This document shows, in pieces, positions 49,897 through 59,139 of a stretch of 64,000 bases of DNA. Location: the NCBI RefSeq assembly GCF_013337185.1, contig NZ_SWDE01000002.1:496001-560000 (forward strand), given 5' to 3'. The DNA is from Serratia proteamaculans (GTDB lineage Bacteria > Pseudomonadota > Gammaproteobacteria > Enterobacterales > Enterobacteriaceae). A program made the translations under genes and the position numbers. Within the stretch, counting starts at the first letter, position 1; every line of letters begins with the position of its first letter. The notes under the pieces were generated by a model that did not search any database, was not told where the DNA came from, and saw nothing but the letters and a program-made list of their open reading frames with translations.

Positions 49897-50718
49897 TTAA
49901 TCGTCGGGTAAAAACAGTGGCCCCATTGGCGGCCGGGGTATGGCAAAGTGCTCCGGATAATCGACGCTAACCAGGTATAACCCGTCGGCCCGCGCCGTCG
50001 CTGCAGCCAGATTACGATCCTTCAGTGCCAGTAATTCGGCCATCCAGTTCTCATCCTGATTGCCGCAGCCAATTTCCATCAGGCTACCGACAATATTGCG
50101 AACCATATGATGTACAAAGGCATTCGCCTTGATATCTACCACAATATACTCACCGTAGCGCGTAACTTTAACGTGTTTTACGTTACGCCACGGCGTGCGC
50201 GACTGGCATTGCACGGCGCGGAACGAAGTAAAGTCGTTCTCGCCCAGCAGCGCCTGCGCCGCCCTTTCCATTCGTTCGGCATCCAGCGGGTGATAAAAAT
50301 GGGTCATCCCCTGCTGCAATACCGCCGGGCGGTAGCGGTGGTTATAAATAATGTAGCGGTAACGGCGCGCAGTCGCGCTGAAACGGGCATGAAAATCTTC
50401 ACTCACGCCAGTCACCCAACGCACGGCAATATCCGGCGGCAGATGGGTATTGACGCCCATCGTCCAGGCCGCGTCCTTGCGTTGCGCGGTGGTTTCAAAA
50501 TGCACCACCTGACCGGTGGCATGCACCCCGGCGTCGGTACGCCCGGCACACAACACGTTGATCGGCGCATCCGCTACCTTGCTCAACGCCTGTTCCAGAC
50601 AGGCCTGCACGCTGGCAACTTCCTGTTGACGCTGCCAGCCGTAATACTGGCTGCCGTCATATTCAATCCCCAGCGCGATTTTCAACGTCGGCTGGGTGGG
50701 CAAGACAACTTCAGACAT
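49897..50718 (-). CDS. truA: tRNA pseudouridine(38-40) synthase
   Basis: A 273-residue pseudouridine synthase acting on positions 38, 39 and 40 of tRNA anticodon arms. The catalytic aspartate is in [30 protein letters not shown] and [17 protein letters not shown] follow. Its start overlaps the usg stop by one base. Confidence 0.96.
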   Translation of the reverse strand: MSEVVLPTQPTLKIALGIEYDGSQYYGWQRQQEVASVQACLEQALSKVADAPINVLCAGRTDAGVHATGQVVHFETTAQRKDAAWTMGVNTHLPPDIAVRWVTGVSEDFHARFSATARRYRYIIYNHRYRPAVLQQGMTHFYHPLDAERMERAAQALLGENDFTSFRAVQCQSRTPWRNVKHVKVTRYGEYIVVDIKANAFVHHMVRNIVGSLMEIGCGNQDENWMAELLALKDRNLAAATARADGLYLVSVDYPEHFAIPRPPMGPLFLPDD

Positions 50719-51728
50719 CAGTACATCTGCTCCTGCACCAGACGCTCTGCGGTTTCGATCGCCATCAGCGCGCCGCCGAAACGCACGTTGTCGGCCACCG
50801 ACCAGAACTGCAGGATTTCCGGAATACCATAGTCATTACGCAAACAGCCGACGCTCAGCGCATCGCTGCCAGAGGCTTCGGTCACCTGGGTCGGGTAGTC
50901 GTCTTCTTCGCTCAGTTGAATATCATCCACCTGTTCCAGCTCGCTGCGCGCTTCTTCTGCAGACATCGGGCGCAAGGCTTCCAGGTGAACCACCTGCGCA
51001 TGGCCGTAGAATACCGGCGACTGCACACAGCTCACGGAAATCGGCAGCCCTTCGTCCTGCAGCACTTTACGCACCTGATCGACAATCAAACGCTCTTCAC
51101 GCACGCTGCCCTGTTCGTCGGCCAGCAACGGCAACAGGTTGAACGCCAACTGCTTGGCGAAAACGCCCGCTTCAGCCGGAATGCCGTTCAGCAGGCGCGC
51201 ACTTTGGCCGGCCAGATCGTCGACCGCCACTTTGCCGCGTGCCGATACCGACATCAGGGTGGTGACGTGCAGGCGGGAAAGCCCGGCCTGTTCGGTCAGC
51301 GGTTTGATTGCGGTCAACAGTTGGCTGACCATGCTGTCGGCCACGGCAACGATATTGCGGTTACGGTAATCCGCCAGTACCTGCGGGTTCACCCCAGGAA
51401 CCACCAGCGGCACGTCCGGCTCCAGCGCAAACAGGCCGCTGGTGTCGATCACCAGGCAACCCATGTTGCCGGCTTCTTCCGCGTAACGAGCCGAGGCTTC
51501 GGTACCGGCGACGAAGAAAGCCAACTGCGCCTGTGACCAGTCAAATTCTTCCGCGTTTTGCACCAGTACCGATTTGCCGTTGAAGCGCACCGTAGCACCG
51601 GCGCTGCGTTCACCGGCCAATGGATAGAGTTCGCCCACCGGGAACTGGCGTTCCTGTAATAATTCCAGCAACGCTTCACCTACCGCGCCAGTGGCGCCAA
51701 GCAGAGCGATATTCCAGCCGTCAGACAT
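50718..51728 (-). CDS. usg: Usg, aspartate-semialdehyde-dehydrogenase-like protein
   Basis: A 336-residue protein with the two-domain fold of aspartate-semialdehyde dehydrogenase (NADP loop [15 protein letters not shown]). The catalytic cysteine of true dehydrogenases is missing: the segment reads [19 protein letters not shown] where enzymes have a PNCS-type motif. It is therefore unlikely to be an active dehydrogenase. Its role is unknown; the position between pdxB and truA is conserved. Confidence 0.93.
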   Translation of the reverse strand: MSDGWNIALLGATGAVGEALLELLQERQFPVGELYPLAGERSAGATVRFNGKSVLVQNAEEFDWSQAQLAFFVAGTEASARYAEEAGNMGCLVIDTSGLFALEPDVPLVVPGVNPQVLADYRNRNIVAVADSMVSQLLTAIKPLTEQAGLSRLHVTTLMSVSARGKVAVDDLAGQSARLLNGIPAEAGVFAKQLAFNLLPLLADEQGSVREERLIVDQVRKVLQDEGLPISVSCVQSPVFYGHAQVVHLEALRPMSAEEARSELEQVDDIQLSEEDDYPTQVTEASGSDALSVGCLRNDYGIPEILQFWSVADNVRFGGALMAIETAERLVQEQMY

Positions 51729-51818
51729 TGGGTTTCTCCAGAGTATTTATTCAAATGCAGATGGGCGGCTACTGCACCGCCCTGATAACAAAATTAGTCG
51801 CTGTGGCTTAAGAAAGCC

Positions 51819-52940
51819 TTATGCCGTCAGGAAACCCAGCTTGTGCAGCAGCTCCGCACTGGCGCTGTCATCGCACTGGACGCGTAATGAAGACCATTCG
51901 CGGCGTTCCTGGTAATGCTTGCGCAGACGATCAAACTCGCCCGGTTGCCCGGCCACTTTGCGCAGCGGCGCATCATCGCGGCGCACATCATACACCAAGT
52001 GCATCAATCGTTTTAATTTGCCTTCGTCCAGCGGCCCATTGAGTTGGATCTGGCTGAATTCGGGCACCGGCAACAGCGAGGCCAGCTCGATCTGTTGCGG
52101 TTGGCCCAAGTGGCGGCTGAAGGCCTCAAACACCTGAGTGGTGCCACGTGCCTTGCCTTCCAGCGTGTAACCGGCAATATGCGCGGTGCCAATATCCACC
52201 CGCGCCAGCAACGGCAGCGAAAGCTCCGGTTCCGGCTCCCACACGTCCAGCACGGTACTCAGTTTTTTGCCTTTCTCCAGTACCTGCAACAGCGCAGCAT
52301 TGTCCACCACCGCACCGCGACAGGCGTTGATCAGAATGCGATTGTCCGGCAACGCCGCCAGCAGTTCCGCGTCCACCAGATGCAGTGAGTTATAAGGGCC
52401 GGATTTATTCAATGGCGTATGGAAAGTGAGCACGTCGGCTTCCGCCACCAGCTTTTCCAACGGCCAAAACTCACCGGCATCACCGCGTTCAGCGCGCGGC
52501 GGATCGCATAACAAGGTACGGACGCCCAGGGCTTTCAGGCGGGCATCCAGGCGTGAACCTACGTTGCCGACGCCGATAATACCGACGGTTTTATCCCGCA
52601 GTTGGAAACCATCGCGTTCGGCCAGCAGCATCAGCGCGGAGAACACATATTCCACCACCGCAATGGCGTTGCAGCCCGGTGCAGCAGAAAAACCGATGCC
52701 CTGCTGTTGCAGCCAGACATCGTCTACGTGGTCGGTACCGGCGGTCGCGGTGCCGACAAAACCAATGCGGGTACCGGCCAGCAAGGCCTCATTCACTTTA
52801 GTCACCGAACGCACCATCAACGCATCGGCATCGGCCAGCGCATCACTCGGGATCGGGCGGCCAGGCACCGCCTGCACATTCCCCAAACGACTGAACAACT
52901 CAGTCGCGTACGGCATATTTTCATCAACCAGGATTTTCAC
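51819..52940 (-). CDS. pdxB: Erythronate-4-phosphate dehydrogenase
   Basis: A 373-residue D-2-hydroxyacid dehydrogenase in pyridoxal 5'-phosphate synthesis. The NAD loop is [16 protein letters not shown]; the catalytic Arg-Glu-His set lies in [16 protein letters not shown] and [11 protein letters not shown]. The C-terminal extension specific to PdxB is present. First gene of the pdxB-usg-truA cluster. Confidence 0.96.
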   Translation of the reverse strand: MKILVDENMPYATELFSRLGNVQAVPGRPIPSDALADADALMVRSVTKVNEALLAGTRIGFVGTATAGTDHVDDVWLQQQGIGFSAAPGCNAIAVVEYVFSALMLLAERDGFQLRDKTVGIIGVGNVGSRLDARLKALGVRTLLCDPPRAERGDAGEFWPLEKLVAEADVLTFHTPLNKSGPYNSLHLVDAELLAALPDNRILINACRGAVVDNAALLQVLEKGKKLSTVLDVWEPEPELSLPLLARVDIGTAHIAGYTLEGKARGTTQVFEAFSRHLGQPQQIELASLLPVPEFSQIQLNGPLDEGKLKRLMHLVYDVRRDDAPLRKVAGQPGEFDRLRKHYQERREWSSLRVQCDDSASAELLHKLGFLTA

Positions 52941-52993
52941 TTATTGCTCCGACGGTTTACGGCTATTTCGCTGGGAAATAGTGTGCCACTGAA

Positions 52994-53767
52994 TCATGCC
53001 CGGCGAAAGCGCTCGGGGGTGGTACCGGCGATTTGCTGGAACATGACAATAAACGCCGAGGCCGAGCTGTACCCCACCTCCAGCGACACTTCCTGCACGG
53101 TTTTGCCCTGTTCCAGCAAGGATACGGCATGCAGGAAACGCAAACGCTGGCGCCATTCGCTAAATGACATGCCCAGATCCTGCTGGCAACGGCGCGACAG
53201 AGTACGTTCGGTGGTATAGACCCGGGCAGCCCAGGCGGCGAGCGACGTATTGTCCGAAGGACAGTGTTCCAGCGCCTCCAGCACCGGTGCCAGGAATTTG
53301 TCTTCGGATGACGGCAGGTAGGTTTGTTGAACCGGCGACAGATGCAACTGATCGATCAGCGCCCGACACAGGCGCAAGTCCTGTTTGCTCTGCGGGATAT
53401 ATTGTTTGCGTGCATAAAAATCTTCGGCAATGGCGCGGAAAATGGGCGTCACGCTGACCAGACAAGGGTCGACCGGCATCCCGGCGCACAGCGGCAAAGC
53501 AATATCGACCATGCGGCACTGCGCCAGGCGTTGGTTATAACAGGAGTGTTCAATTTCCGCCGGCGCCCACAGCACAAACTCCGGCGGCGCCAGAAAACGT
53601 TGACCACCGATGCGCAGCACCATAACACCGGCCTTGACCCACATCAGTTGCCCCCAACTGTGCCGGTGCGGCTGGAACTCGGTGCGGGCATTGAATTCCT
53701 CGCAGCGGAACTGCACCGGGCGTGGCGCCGGGATCAGTGCTTCAGGGTAATGACGGATTTCTGGCAT
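52994..53767 (-). CDS. AraC-family regulator with N-terminal cupin domain
   Basis: A 257-residue regulator of the YeaM/NimR type: a cupin sensor domain (about residues 15-100, with PHRHSWGQLMWV) and two C-terminal helix-turn-helices, the second ending VSLEVGYSSASAFIVMFQQIAGTTPERFR. It is divergent from the EamA exporter and should control it. In E. coli NimR regulates the exporter NimT in the same way, but against a different transporter class. Effector unknown. Confidence 0.85.
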   Translation of the reverse strand: MPEIRHYPEALIPAPRPVQFRCEEFNARTEFQPHRHSWGQLMWVKAGVMVLRIGGQRFLAPPEFVLWAPAEIEHSCYNQRLAQCRMVDIALPLCAGMPVDPCLVSVTPIFRAIAEDFYARKQYIPQSKQDLRLCRALIDQLHLSPVQQTYLPSSEDKFLAPVLEALEHCPSDNTSLAAWAARVYTTERTLSRRCQQDLGMSFSEWRQRLRFLHAVSLLEQGKTVQEVSLEVGYSSASAFIVMFQQIAGTTPERFRRA

Positions 53768-53870
53768 GGTTTCGCCCCGTGACTTGTCTTGTTTAGGGAA
53801 AATATTGTCTGGATATCGCTATATATAATAAACCGGACACGAGTAAACTAGCCAGCATGTCCGTCGTTAA

Positions 53871-53885
53871 TGAGAATAATTATCA
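53871..53885. promoter_or_regulatory. Fur-box-like site at the start of the EamA exporter
   Basis: TGAGAATAATTATCA matches the 7-1-7 Fur consensus TGATAATNATTATCA at 14 of the 14 or 15 scored positions except one (G for T at position 4). The site overlaps the ATG at 53885. TATAAT lies at 53824-53829 but has no good -35, so the promoter is not fixed. Confidence 0.6.
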
Positions 53886-54787
53886 TGAATATGCTATTCC
53901 CTCTGCTGGCGGTGTTGATTTGGTCAATCAACGCCGTGGTCAGCAAGCTCTCCGCCACCGCCATCGATCCGGCCGCCATCTCCTTCTATCGCTGGTTACT
54001 GGCGCTGATCACGCTGACGCCTTTCGTGCTGCCCGGCGTGATCCGTCACTGGGCGGCGATTCGCGCCAACTGGTGGAAATTAATGGTTCTCGGCATGCTG
54101 GGGATGGTGTTGTATCAGAGTCTGGCTTATTACGCGGCGCACAGCGTCAGCGCGCTGTTTATGGGGATTATTGTTTCCCTGATCCCGTTACTGACTATTC
54201 TGATCAGCATAGTGCTGTTGCGAGTGGCACCGACGGTGGGCATCGCGATCGGCAGCCTGTTGTCGCTGGCCGGTTTGATTTGGCTGGTGAGCGCCGGTAA
54301 TCCGGCCGAGTTGCTGCAACATGGCATCGGTAAAGGCGAGTTGATGATGTTTGCCGCCACCGCCGCCTATGCGCTGTACGGCGTGCTGACCAAGCGCTGG
54401 GCGATTGCGTTGCCAAACTGGCAATCATTGTATGTGCAGATCCTGTTCGGCGTGGTGTTGCTGCTGCCTAACTTCCTGATGGCGCAGGACGTTGCGCTGA
54501 CCAGCCAAAATATTCCGCTGGTGCTGTTCGCCGGTATCCCGGCCTCGATCGTCGCGCCATATCTGTGGATCCACGGCGTGATGCGCCTGGGCGCCAATAC
54601 CGCGTCGATCTTTATGAATCTGGCTCCGGTATTTACCGCCATCATCGCGGTGCTGTTCCTGCATGAGCATCTGCACAGCTACCATCTGATCGGCGGCGGC
54701 ATCACTCTGTTGGGTGTGATCCTGTCGCAACGCCTGCGTACACCGCTGGGCCGTAAGGCCAAGCAAACCGCAGAGTGTGAAAGCTAA
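53885..54787 (+). CDS. EamA/DMT-family exporter, possibly iron-regulated
   Basis: A 300-residue permease with ten helices in two EamA repeats (LLAVLIWSINAVVSKLSA in the first; NTASIFMNLAPVFTAIIAVLFLHE in the second). An ATG at 53870 is in frame but would put the Fur-like box inside the gene; 53885 or 53891 are preferred though none has a strong ribosome site. Divergent from an AraC regulator. A Fur box suggests export of a siderophore, its precursor or a metal-related metabolite; that is inference. Its stop overlaps the tail of the sensor kinase on the other strand by four bases. Confidence 0.78.
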   Translation: MNMLFPLLAVLIWSINAVVSKLSATAIDPAAISFYRWLLALITLTPFVLPGVIRHWAAIRANWWKLMVLGMLGMVLYQSLAYYAAHSVSALFMGIIVSLIPLLTILISIVLLRVAPTVGIAIGSLLSLAGLIWLVSAGNPAELLQHGIGKGELMMFAATAAYALYGVLTKRWAIALPNWQSLYVQILFGVVLLLPNFLMAQDVALTSQNIPLVLFAGIPASIVAPYLWIHGVMRLGANTASIFMNLAPVFTAIIAVLFLHEHLHSYHLIGGGITLLGVILSQRLRTPLGRKAKQTAECES

Positions 54788-56202
54788 GGCAGCAGTTGAA
54801 AACGCACCCGCACCAGCAGGCCCCCCAGGGTGGCCGAGGTCAACAGCTCCGGGCGGGTGCCGTGATAACGGGTGATGTCGCTGACCAGCGCCAGCCCCAA
54901 ACCGGCACCGGGCTGATTGCCCACGTTATCCAGCCGATGAAACGGCTGCAGCGCCTGTGCCGTATCCTGTTCGGCAATCCCCGGGCCGCTGTCTTCAATT
55001 TCCAGCACGCACTCTCCAGCCAACTTATCGATGGTTAGTCGTGCCGTGACCGTGCCCTGATTCGGGGTGTATTTCAGCGCATTATCCAGCAGGTTGGCGC
55101 ACAGTTCGGTCAGCAGTAACGCCTCCCCGCCGACCCAACAGACGGATTCCCCCTCATACCCCAGATCGATGCGTTTGCTGCGTGCTTGCGGCAGCCGTGA
55201 AAAACAGGCATCGCGCAGCACCTGCGCCAGATTCACCGGCTGCAACTGGTGGTCGGCCTGGTGTTCATGGGCTTTGAGTCTGGAAAGGTAAAGCAGCCGA
55301 TCGGTCAGTGCCACGGTGTTATCCAGCGTAGCGCTCATCGCCAACAGACTTTCCCGCCACTGATCCGGATTATCGCTGGCCAAGGCTACCCCCACCTGAG
55401 TTTTCAGTACGGTTAACGGCGTGCGAAGTTGGTGCGAGGCGTCGGCGCTGAAACGTTCCTGACGCGCCACCATCAGCCGCAGCCGTTCAATATAACGGTT
55501 GAATGCCAGCAACAGCGGCTGCATTTCCGACCAGGGCAACACCATCGGCAGCGGCGTCAGTTCGCCCGGGTCGCGCCGTAACATAATGCCGGAAAGCTTA
55601 CGCATCGGTTTCAGCACTCGCTTGAGTAGCGCGAAGGCCAGGATCATGGTCAAAACCACCACCGTTCCCTGGCTAAGCAAGGCGGAAAGCATCATTTGCC
55701 GTGCCAGATAACGGCGCGATTCCAGCGTTTCCGCGACCAGAATGGTCGCCATGCCCATCACGCCGGACTCGTTGATCGGCTGAAACAGCGCGGCCACGCG
55801 AATAGGTCGGCCGCGATATTGGGCATCATAAAAGTGCACCAGCGCCGGATACAGACTGGACCGCAGGATATGAGGCGGCATCGGTGGCAGGTCGTTATAG
55901 CCTGAAATACTGTCGCCCTGCGGGGAGATCACTTCGTAATAAAGCTGATCGTTCATGTTGCGCTCGAAGCTGTCGAGCACGATATAGGGCACGTCCGCCT
56001 CCAGCCGGCCATTGCGCACCACCAGGCGTTCCGCCACGGTACGTGCCGACGCCAGCAGCGTGCGATCGTAGGCCAACGTGGCAGCATTCATCGCGCTGAA
56101 ATAGTGGGTATATATCGAGATGCTGCCCAGCACCAACAGGGGTAAGCCAAAGAACAACAACAGTTGATAAAACAGTGAGCGTGGCGCGTTAAACCACCTC
56201 AT
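54784..56202 (-). CDS. tctE: Sensor histidine kinase TctE
   Basis: A 472-residue two-component kinase: transmembrane helices at about residues 10-32 and 172-195 around a periplasmic sensor (with TTT-type TctE architecture), then HAMP-like linker, dimerisation domain with H257 in ADASHQLRTPL, and catalytic domain with the N box ELCANLLDNALKY, G1 DSGPGI and G2 GAGLGLAL. The frame extends 57 codons upstream within tctD; ATG 56202 overlaps the tctD stop by 14 bases. It probably senses tricarboxylates and signals to TctD. Confidence 0.88.
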   Translation of the reverse strand: MRWFNAPRSLFYQLLLFFGLPLLVLGSISIYTHYFSAMNAATLAYDRTLLASARTVAERLVVRNGRLEADVPYIVLDSFERNMNDQLYYEVISPQGDSISGYNDLPPMPPHILRSSLYPALVHFYDAQYRGRPIRVAALFQPINESGVMGMATILVAETLESRRYLARQMMLSALLSQGTVVVLTMILAFALLKRVLKPMRKLSGIMLRRDPGELTPLPMVLPWSEMQPLLLAFNRYIERLRLMVARQERFSADASHQLRTPLTVLKTQVGVALASDNPDQWRESLLAMSATLDNTVALTDRLLYLSRLKAHEHQADHQLQPVNLAQVLRDACFSRLPQARSKRIDLGYEGESVCWVGGEALLLTELCANLLDNALKYTPNQGTVTARLTIDKLAGECVLEIEDSGPGIAEQDTAQALQPFHRLDNVGNQPGAGLGLALVSDITRYHGTRPELLTSATLGGLLVRVRFQLLP

Positions 56203-56863
56203 TGCAAAGCTCCAGGCTGTAGCCCAGACCACGCAGGGTGATGATCGCCACATTGCTGCCCTGCAGCTTTTTCCGCAGCCGATGAACGTACAGCTCGATG
56301 CTTTCCGGGTTGGCTTCATCGGACAGGGTAAATACCTGTTCAAACAGCTGCTGTTTGGCAACCGGGCGGCCACGCCGGTGGATCAAGGCGGTCAGTACCG
56401 CCAACTCTCGGGGCGTCAGCTGCAGCGGTTTGTCATCGAGTTGGAAATAACCTTCATCGTGATAGGTCAGCGCACCATACTGCAACGCCTGCTGGGTGAC
56501 GCCGACGCTGCGGCGCAGCAATGCCCGAATGCGCGCTTCCAATTCATCGAGTTCGAACGGCTTAGTCAGGTAGTCGTCGGCCCCCAGATTCAGCCCTTTG
56601 ACGCGATCGGCAACGTCGGTTCTGGCCGTCAGCAACAGCACCGGCAAATCCTGCCCGCGCTTACGCAGCCGGGCCAGCAGTTCCAGGCCATTAAGCCGCG
56701 GCAGCGCTACATCCAGCACCACCAGTGCATAGGTCTCGTTTAACAACAGGTGGTCGGCTGCCAACCCGTCCGGCGCAACGTCAACGGCAAAACCGACGCC
56801 GGTCAGCGCCTTTTGCAGCCAGTGGGATAGCTCGGGATGGTCTTCAACCAATAACAGACGCAT
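56189..56863 (-). CDS. tctD: Response regulator TctD (OmpR family)
   Basis: A 224-residue response regulator. The receiver domain has D51 as phosphorylation site (VVLDVALPRLNG), the acidic pocket near residue 8, and K101 in TKPFE. The C-terminal winged helix is of the OmpR/PhoB type (SIELYVHRLRKKL recognition helix). It should bind the direct repeats upstream of tctC and activate the transporter operon. Confidence 0.9.
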   Translation of the reverse strand: MRLLLVEDHPELSHWLQKALTGVGFAVDVAPDGLAADHLLLNETYALVVLDVALPRLNGLELLARLRKRGQDLPVLLLTARTDVADRVKGLNLGADDYLTKPFELDELEARIRALLRRSVGVTQQALQYGALTYHDEGYFQLDDKPLQLTPRELAVLTALIHRRGRPVAKQQLFEQVFTLSDEANPESIELYVHRLRKKLQGSNVAIITLRGLGYSLELCNEVV

Positions 56864-57086
56864 GTTTCCATTCCATTGATTTATCTATACCTGCAGACCG
56901 AATACTGCGTGATGGTACCCAGATCCGGCCCGTTGTTAATTAACATCTTGATAACCGAAGGATGGCACGGAAGACAGGGGGATAGAAGCGTTATACCGGG
57001 CCAGTTTTGGGAGCTGGGGCACAATTGTGACACTGAATAAACTCTGGCCCGTCGGCGCAGTCGTCTATTCAGTGGGCAGGCTATTA

Positions 57087-57404
57087 TTATTCTCTGTCGG
57101 CCAGGGCAATATCCAACACCGGCTGCAATTTGGCTGGCGTGAACGGAGGAGAAACCAATACCGAGCGATTATTGGCGGCAAAAACAATATCAATACCGGT
57201 AATACAGGCCGTCATAGGGCAAACGTACCTATCACCTTTTCCTGTAGCGAAATGCAGTTCAAAAACGCCGATGTCCGCACGCAGGCGTTTCAGCCGGCAC
57301 TCACCTTCCTCCCCGGAAAGGTCTGCATATGCCGACGGCAACATTTTGATAGCTTTGACTTTATCGCTGTCCCTGCCACCCAATAACTTCCCTAATGAAA
57401 ACAT
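57087..57404 (-). CDS. Small hypothetical protein between tctD and tctC
   Basis: A 105-residue protein that I cannot assign. It is rich in charged residues at the start (LGGRDSDKVKAIKMLPSAYADLSGEEGE), with a hydrophobic centre (ACITGIDIVFAANN) and no signal peptide or transmembrane helix. AGGTG lies seven bases before its ATG. An opposing frame exists but has poorer composition. Its place between the regulator and transporter genes, divergent from tctC, makes a role in this system possible. Confidence that it is coding is moderate. Confidence 0.5.
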   Translation of the reverse strand: MFSLGKLLGGRDSDKVKAIKMLPSAYADLSGEEGECRLKRLRADIGVFELHFATGKGDRYVCPMTACITGIDIVFAANNRSVLVSPPFTPAKLQPVLDIALADRE

Positions 57405-57612
57405 AACCCTGCACCTGTAATAATTTTAATTTTGGCTATTTTATCTCAAGCCACAGACGACAAAACTGATATTACGCAGGCTTTAAGCAAGGTTTATGGG
57501 CTGTTATTACCTCGCCGCATGTGTTAGCGCAGCGGTCAATTTGGCCAGCTATCATGGTGCTAGTGGCACTAACAGGAGATGCATATCACATCCCGGAAAC
57601 TTTTCCGCCGGT

Positions 57613-57631
57613 TGAAAGGTAAATGAAAGGT
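57613..57631 (+). promoter_or_regulatory. Tandem direct repeats upstream of tctC, likely TctD-binding
   Basis: Two exact copies of TGAAAGGT start 11 bp apart (57613 and 57624). Head-to-tail half-sites about 10-11 bp apart are the usual target of OmpR-family dimers. They lie 73 to 91 bp before the tctC ATG, suitable for activation. Confidence 0.55.
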
Positions 57632-57703
57632 TGTTGATTTAACAATTCAGCAACCCGTATCGGCGGGGATCCGCACCGACTGAAAAATACCTTGGGGAAA
57701 GCA

Positions 57704-58684
57704 ATGAAAAAAATAATCACCCGCACTCTGACCGCTACCGCCCTGCTACTGGCAGCCAATCAGGCCTTTGCCGTGGAAGCACCGAAACGCACCGAATGTA
57801 TCGCCCCTGCCAAGCCCGGCGGTGGGTTTGACCTGACCTGCAAGCTGATTCAGGTCTCGCTGCAGGAAACCAAAGCCATCGATAAACCGATGCGTGTGAC
57901 CTACATGCCCGGCGGCGTTGGCGCCGTTGCCTACAACGCCATCGTAGCCCAACGTCCGGCAGAGTTCGGCACGGTAGTCGCCTTCTCCGGCGGCTCGTTG
58001 CTGAACCTTTCTCAAGGGAAATTCGGCCGCTACAACGTGGACGACGTGAAATGGCTGGCCGCCGTCGGTACCGACTACGGCATGATTGCCGTCCGCGCCG
58101 ACTCGCCATACAAAACCCTGAAAGACCTGATGGATGCCTTCCAAAAAGATCCGAACAGCGTGGTGTTCGGTGCCGGCGCCTCTATCGGCAGCCAGGACTG
58201 GATGAAAACCGCCCTGCTGGCCCGTGAAGTCGGGGTCGACCCTCACAAGATGCGTTACGTGGCATTCGAAGGCGGCGGCGAGCCGGTTACCGCGCTGCTC
58301 GGCAACCACATTCAGGCCGTTTCCGGCGATCTGAGCGAAATGGTGCCTTACCTGCAGGGCGACAAAATCCGCGTGCTGGCGGTGTACTCGGATCAACGCC
58401 TGCCGGGCCAGTTAGCCAATGTACCGACCGCCAAAGAACAAGGCTTCAATCTGGTATGGCCAATTATCCGCGGCTTCTACGTTGGCCCGAAGGTCAGCGA
58501 AGAGGAGTACCAGTGGTGGCTCGACACCTTCAAGAAAATGATGGCGACCGACGAGTTCAAAAAGCAGCGCGATCTGCGTGGTCTGTTTGAATTTAACCTG
58601 AGCGGCAAGGAACTGGATGCCTACGTGAAAAACCAGGTCAATCAGTACCGCGAACAGGCCAAAGTTTTCGGCCTGGCCAAGTAA
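57704..58684 (+). CDS. tctC: Tripartite tricarboxylate transporter, periplasmic binding protein
   Basis: A 326-residue TctC/Bug-family binding protein. The signal peptide is KKIITRTLTATALLLAANQAFA; the mature part begins VEAPKRTECIAPAKPGGGFD, with the AKPGGGFDLTC pocket loop typical of the family. The open frame starts at a TTG 12 bases earlier; ATG 57704 has GGGGA at the right distance. It captures citrate-like acids and hands them to TctAB. First gene of tctCBA. Confidence 0.93.
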   Translation: MKKIITRTLTATALLLAANQAFAVEAPKRTECIAPAKPGGGFDLTCKLIQVSLQETKAIDKPMRVTYMPGGVGAVAYNAIVAQRPAEFGTVVAFSGGSLLNLSQGKFGRYNVDDVKWLAAVGTDYGMIAVRADSPYKTLKDLMDAFQKDPNSVVFGAGASIGSQDWMKTALLAREVGVDPHKMRYVAFEGGGEPVTALLGNHIQAVSGDLSEMVPYLQGDKIRVLAVYSDQRLPGQLANVPTAKEQGFNLVWPIIRGFYVGPKVSEEEYQWWLDTFKKMMATDEFKKQRDLRGLFEFNLSGKELDAYVKNQVNQYREQAKVFGLAK

Positions 58685-58696
58685 CCGGGGGCAACC

Positions 58697-59128
58697 ATGA
58701 GCGATCGCATTTTCGCCGGTTTCTGGCTGCTGCTGTGTATCGGCGGCCTGTTTATCGGCTGGGGTATTCAGAGCGAATACAGCTACGAACCGCTGGGGCC
58801 TCGCCCCTTCCCGTTGGCGATTCTCAGCCTGATGGCACTGTGTGCGGCGTTACTGCTGCTCAACAAGCCTCAGGTGGTTGAATGGCCGCATAACAAGGTA
58901 ATGCAGCGCCTGCTGGTGCTGGTGATTACGCTGGTGCTGTACGCCTGGGGCTTCGAGTGGCTGGGTTTTCCGCTGGCAACGACATTACTGACCTTCAGCA
59001 TTGGCCTGCTGTTCCATGCCAGCCTGAAAGCGGCATTGGTGTCCGGCGTGGTGATGGGCGTGGCGCTGTATTACGCCTTTGATCGCTTACTTGATGTGAC
59101 ATTGCCACTCGGCGTTTGGCTGAGCTAA
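58697..59128 (+). CDS. tctB: Tripartite tricarboxylate transporter, small permease TctB
   Basis: A 143-residue membrane protein with four helices, the small subunit of the permease. The LGPRPFPLAILSLMALC loop and closing LDVTLPLGVWLS are family-typical. GGGGGC precedes the ATG. It is 12 bp after tctC and 11 bp before tctA. Confidence 0.92.
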   Translation: MSDRIFAGFWLLLCIGGLFIGWGIQSEYSYEPLGPRPFPLAILSLMALCAALLLLNKPQVVEWPHNKVMQRLLVLVITLVLYAWGFEWLGFPLATTLLTFSIGLLFHASLKAALVSGVVMGVALYYAFDRLLDVTLPLGVWLS

Positions 59129-59139
59129 CGGGGGCGAAG

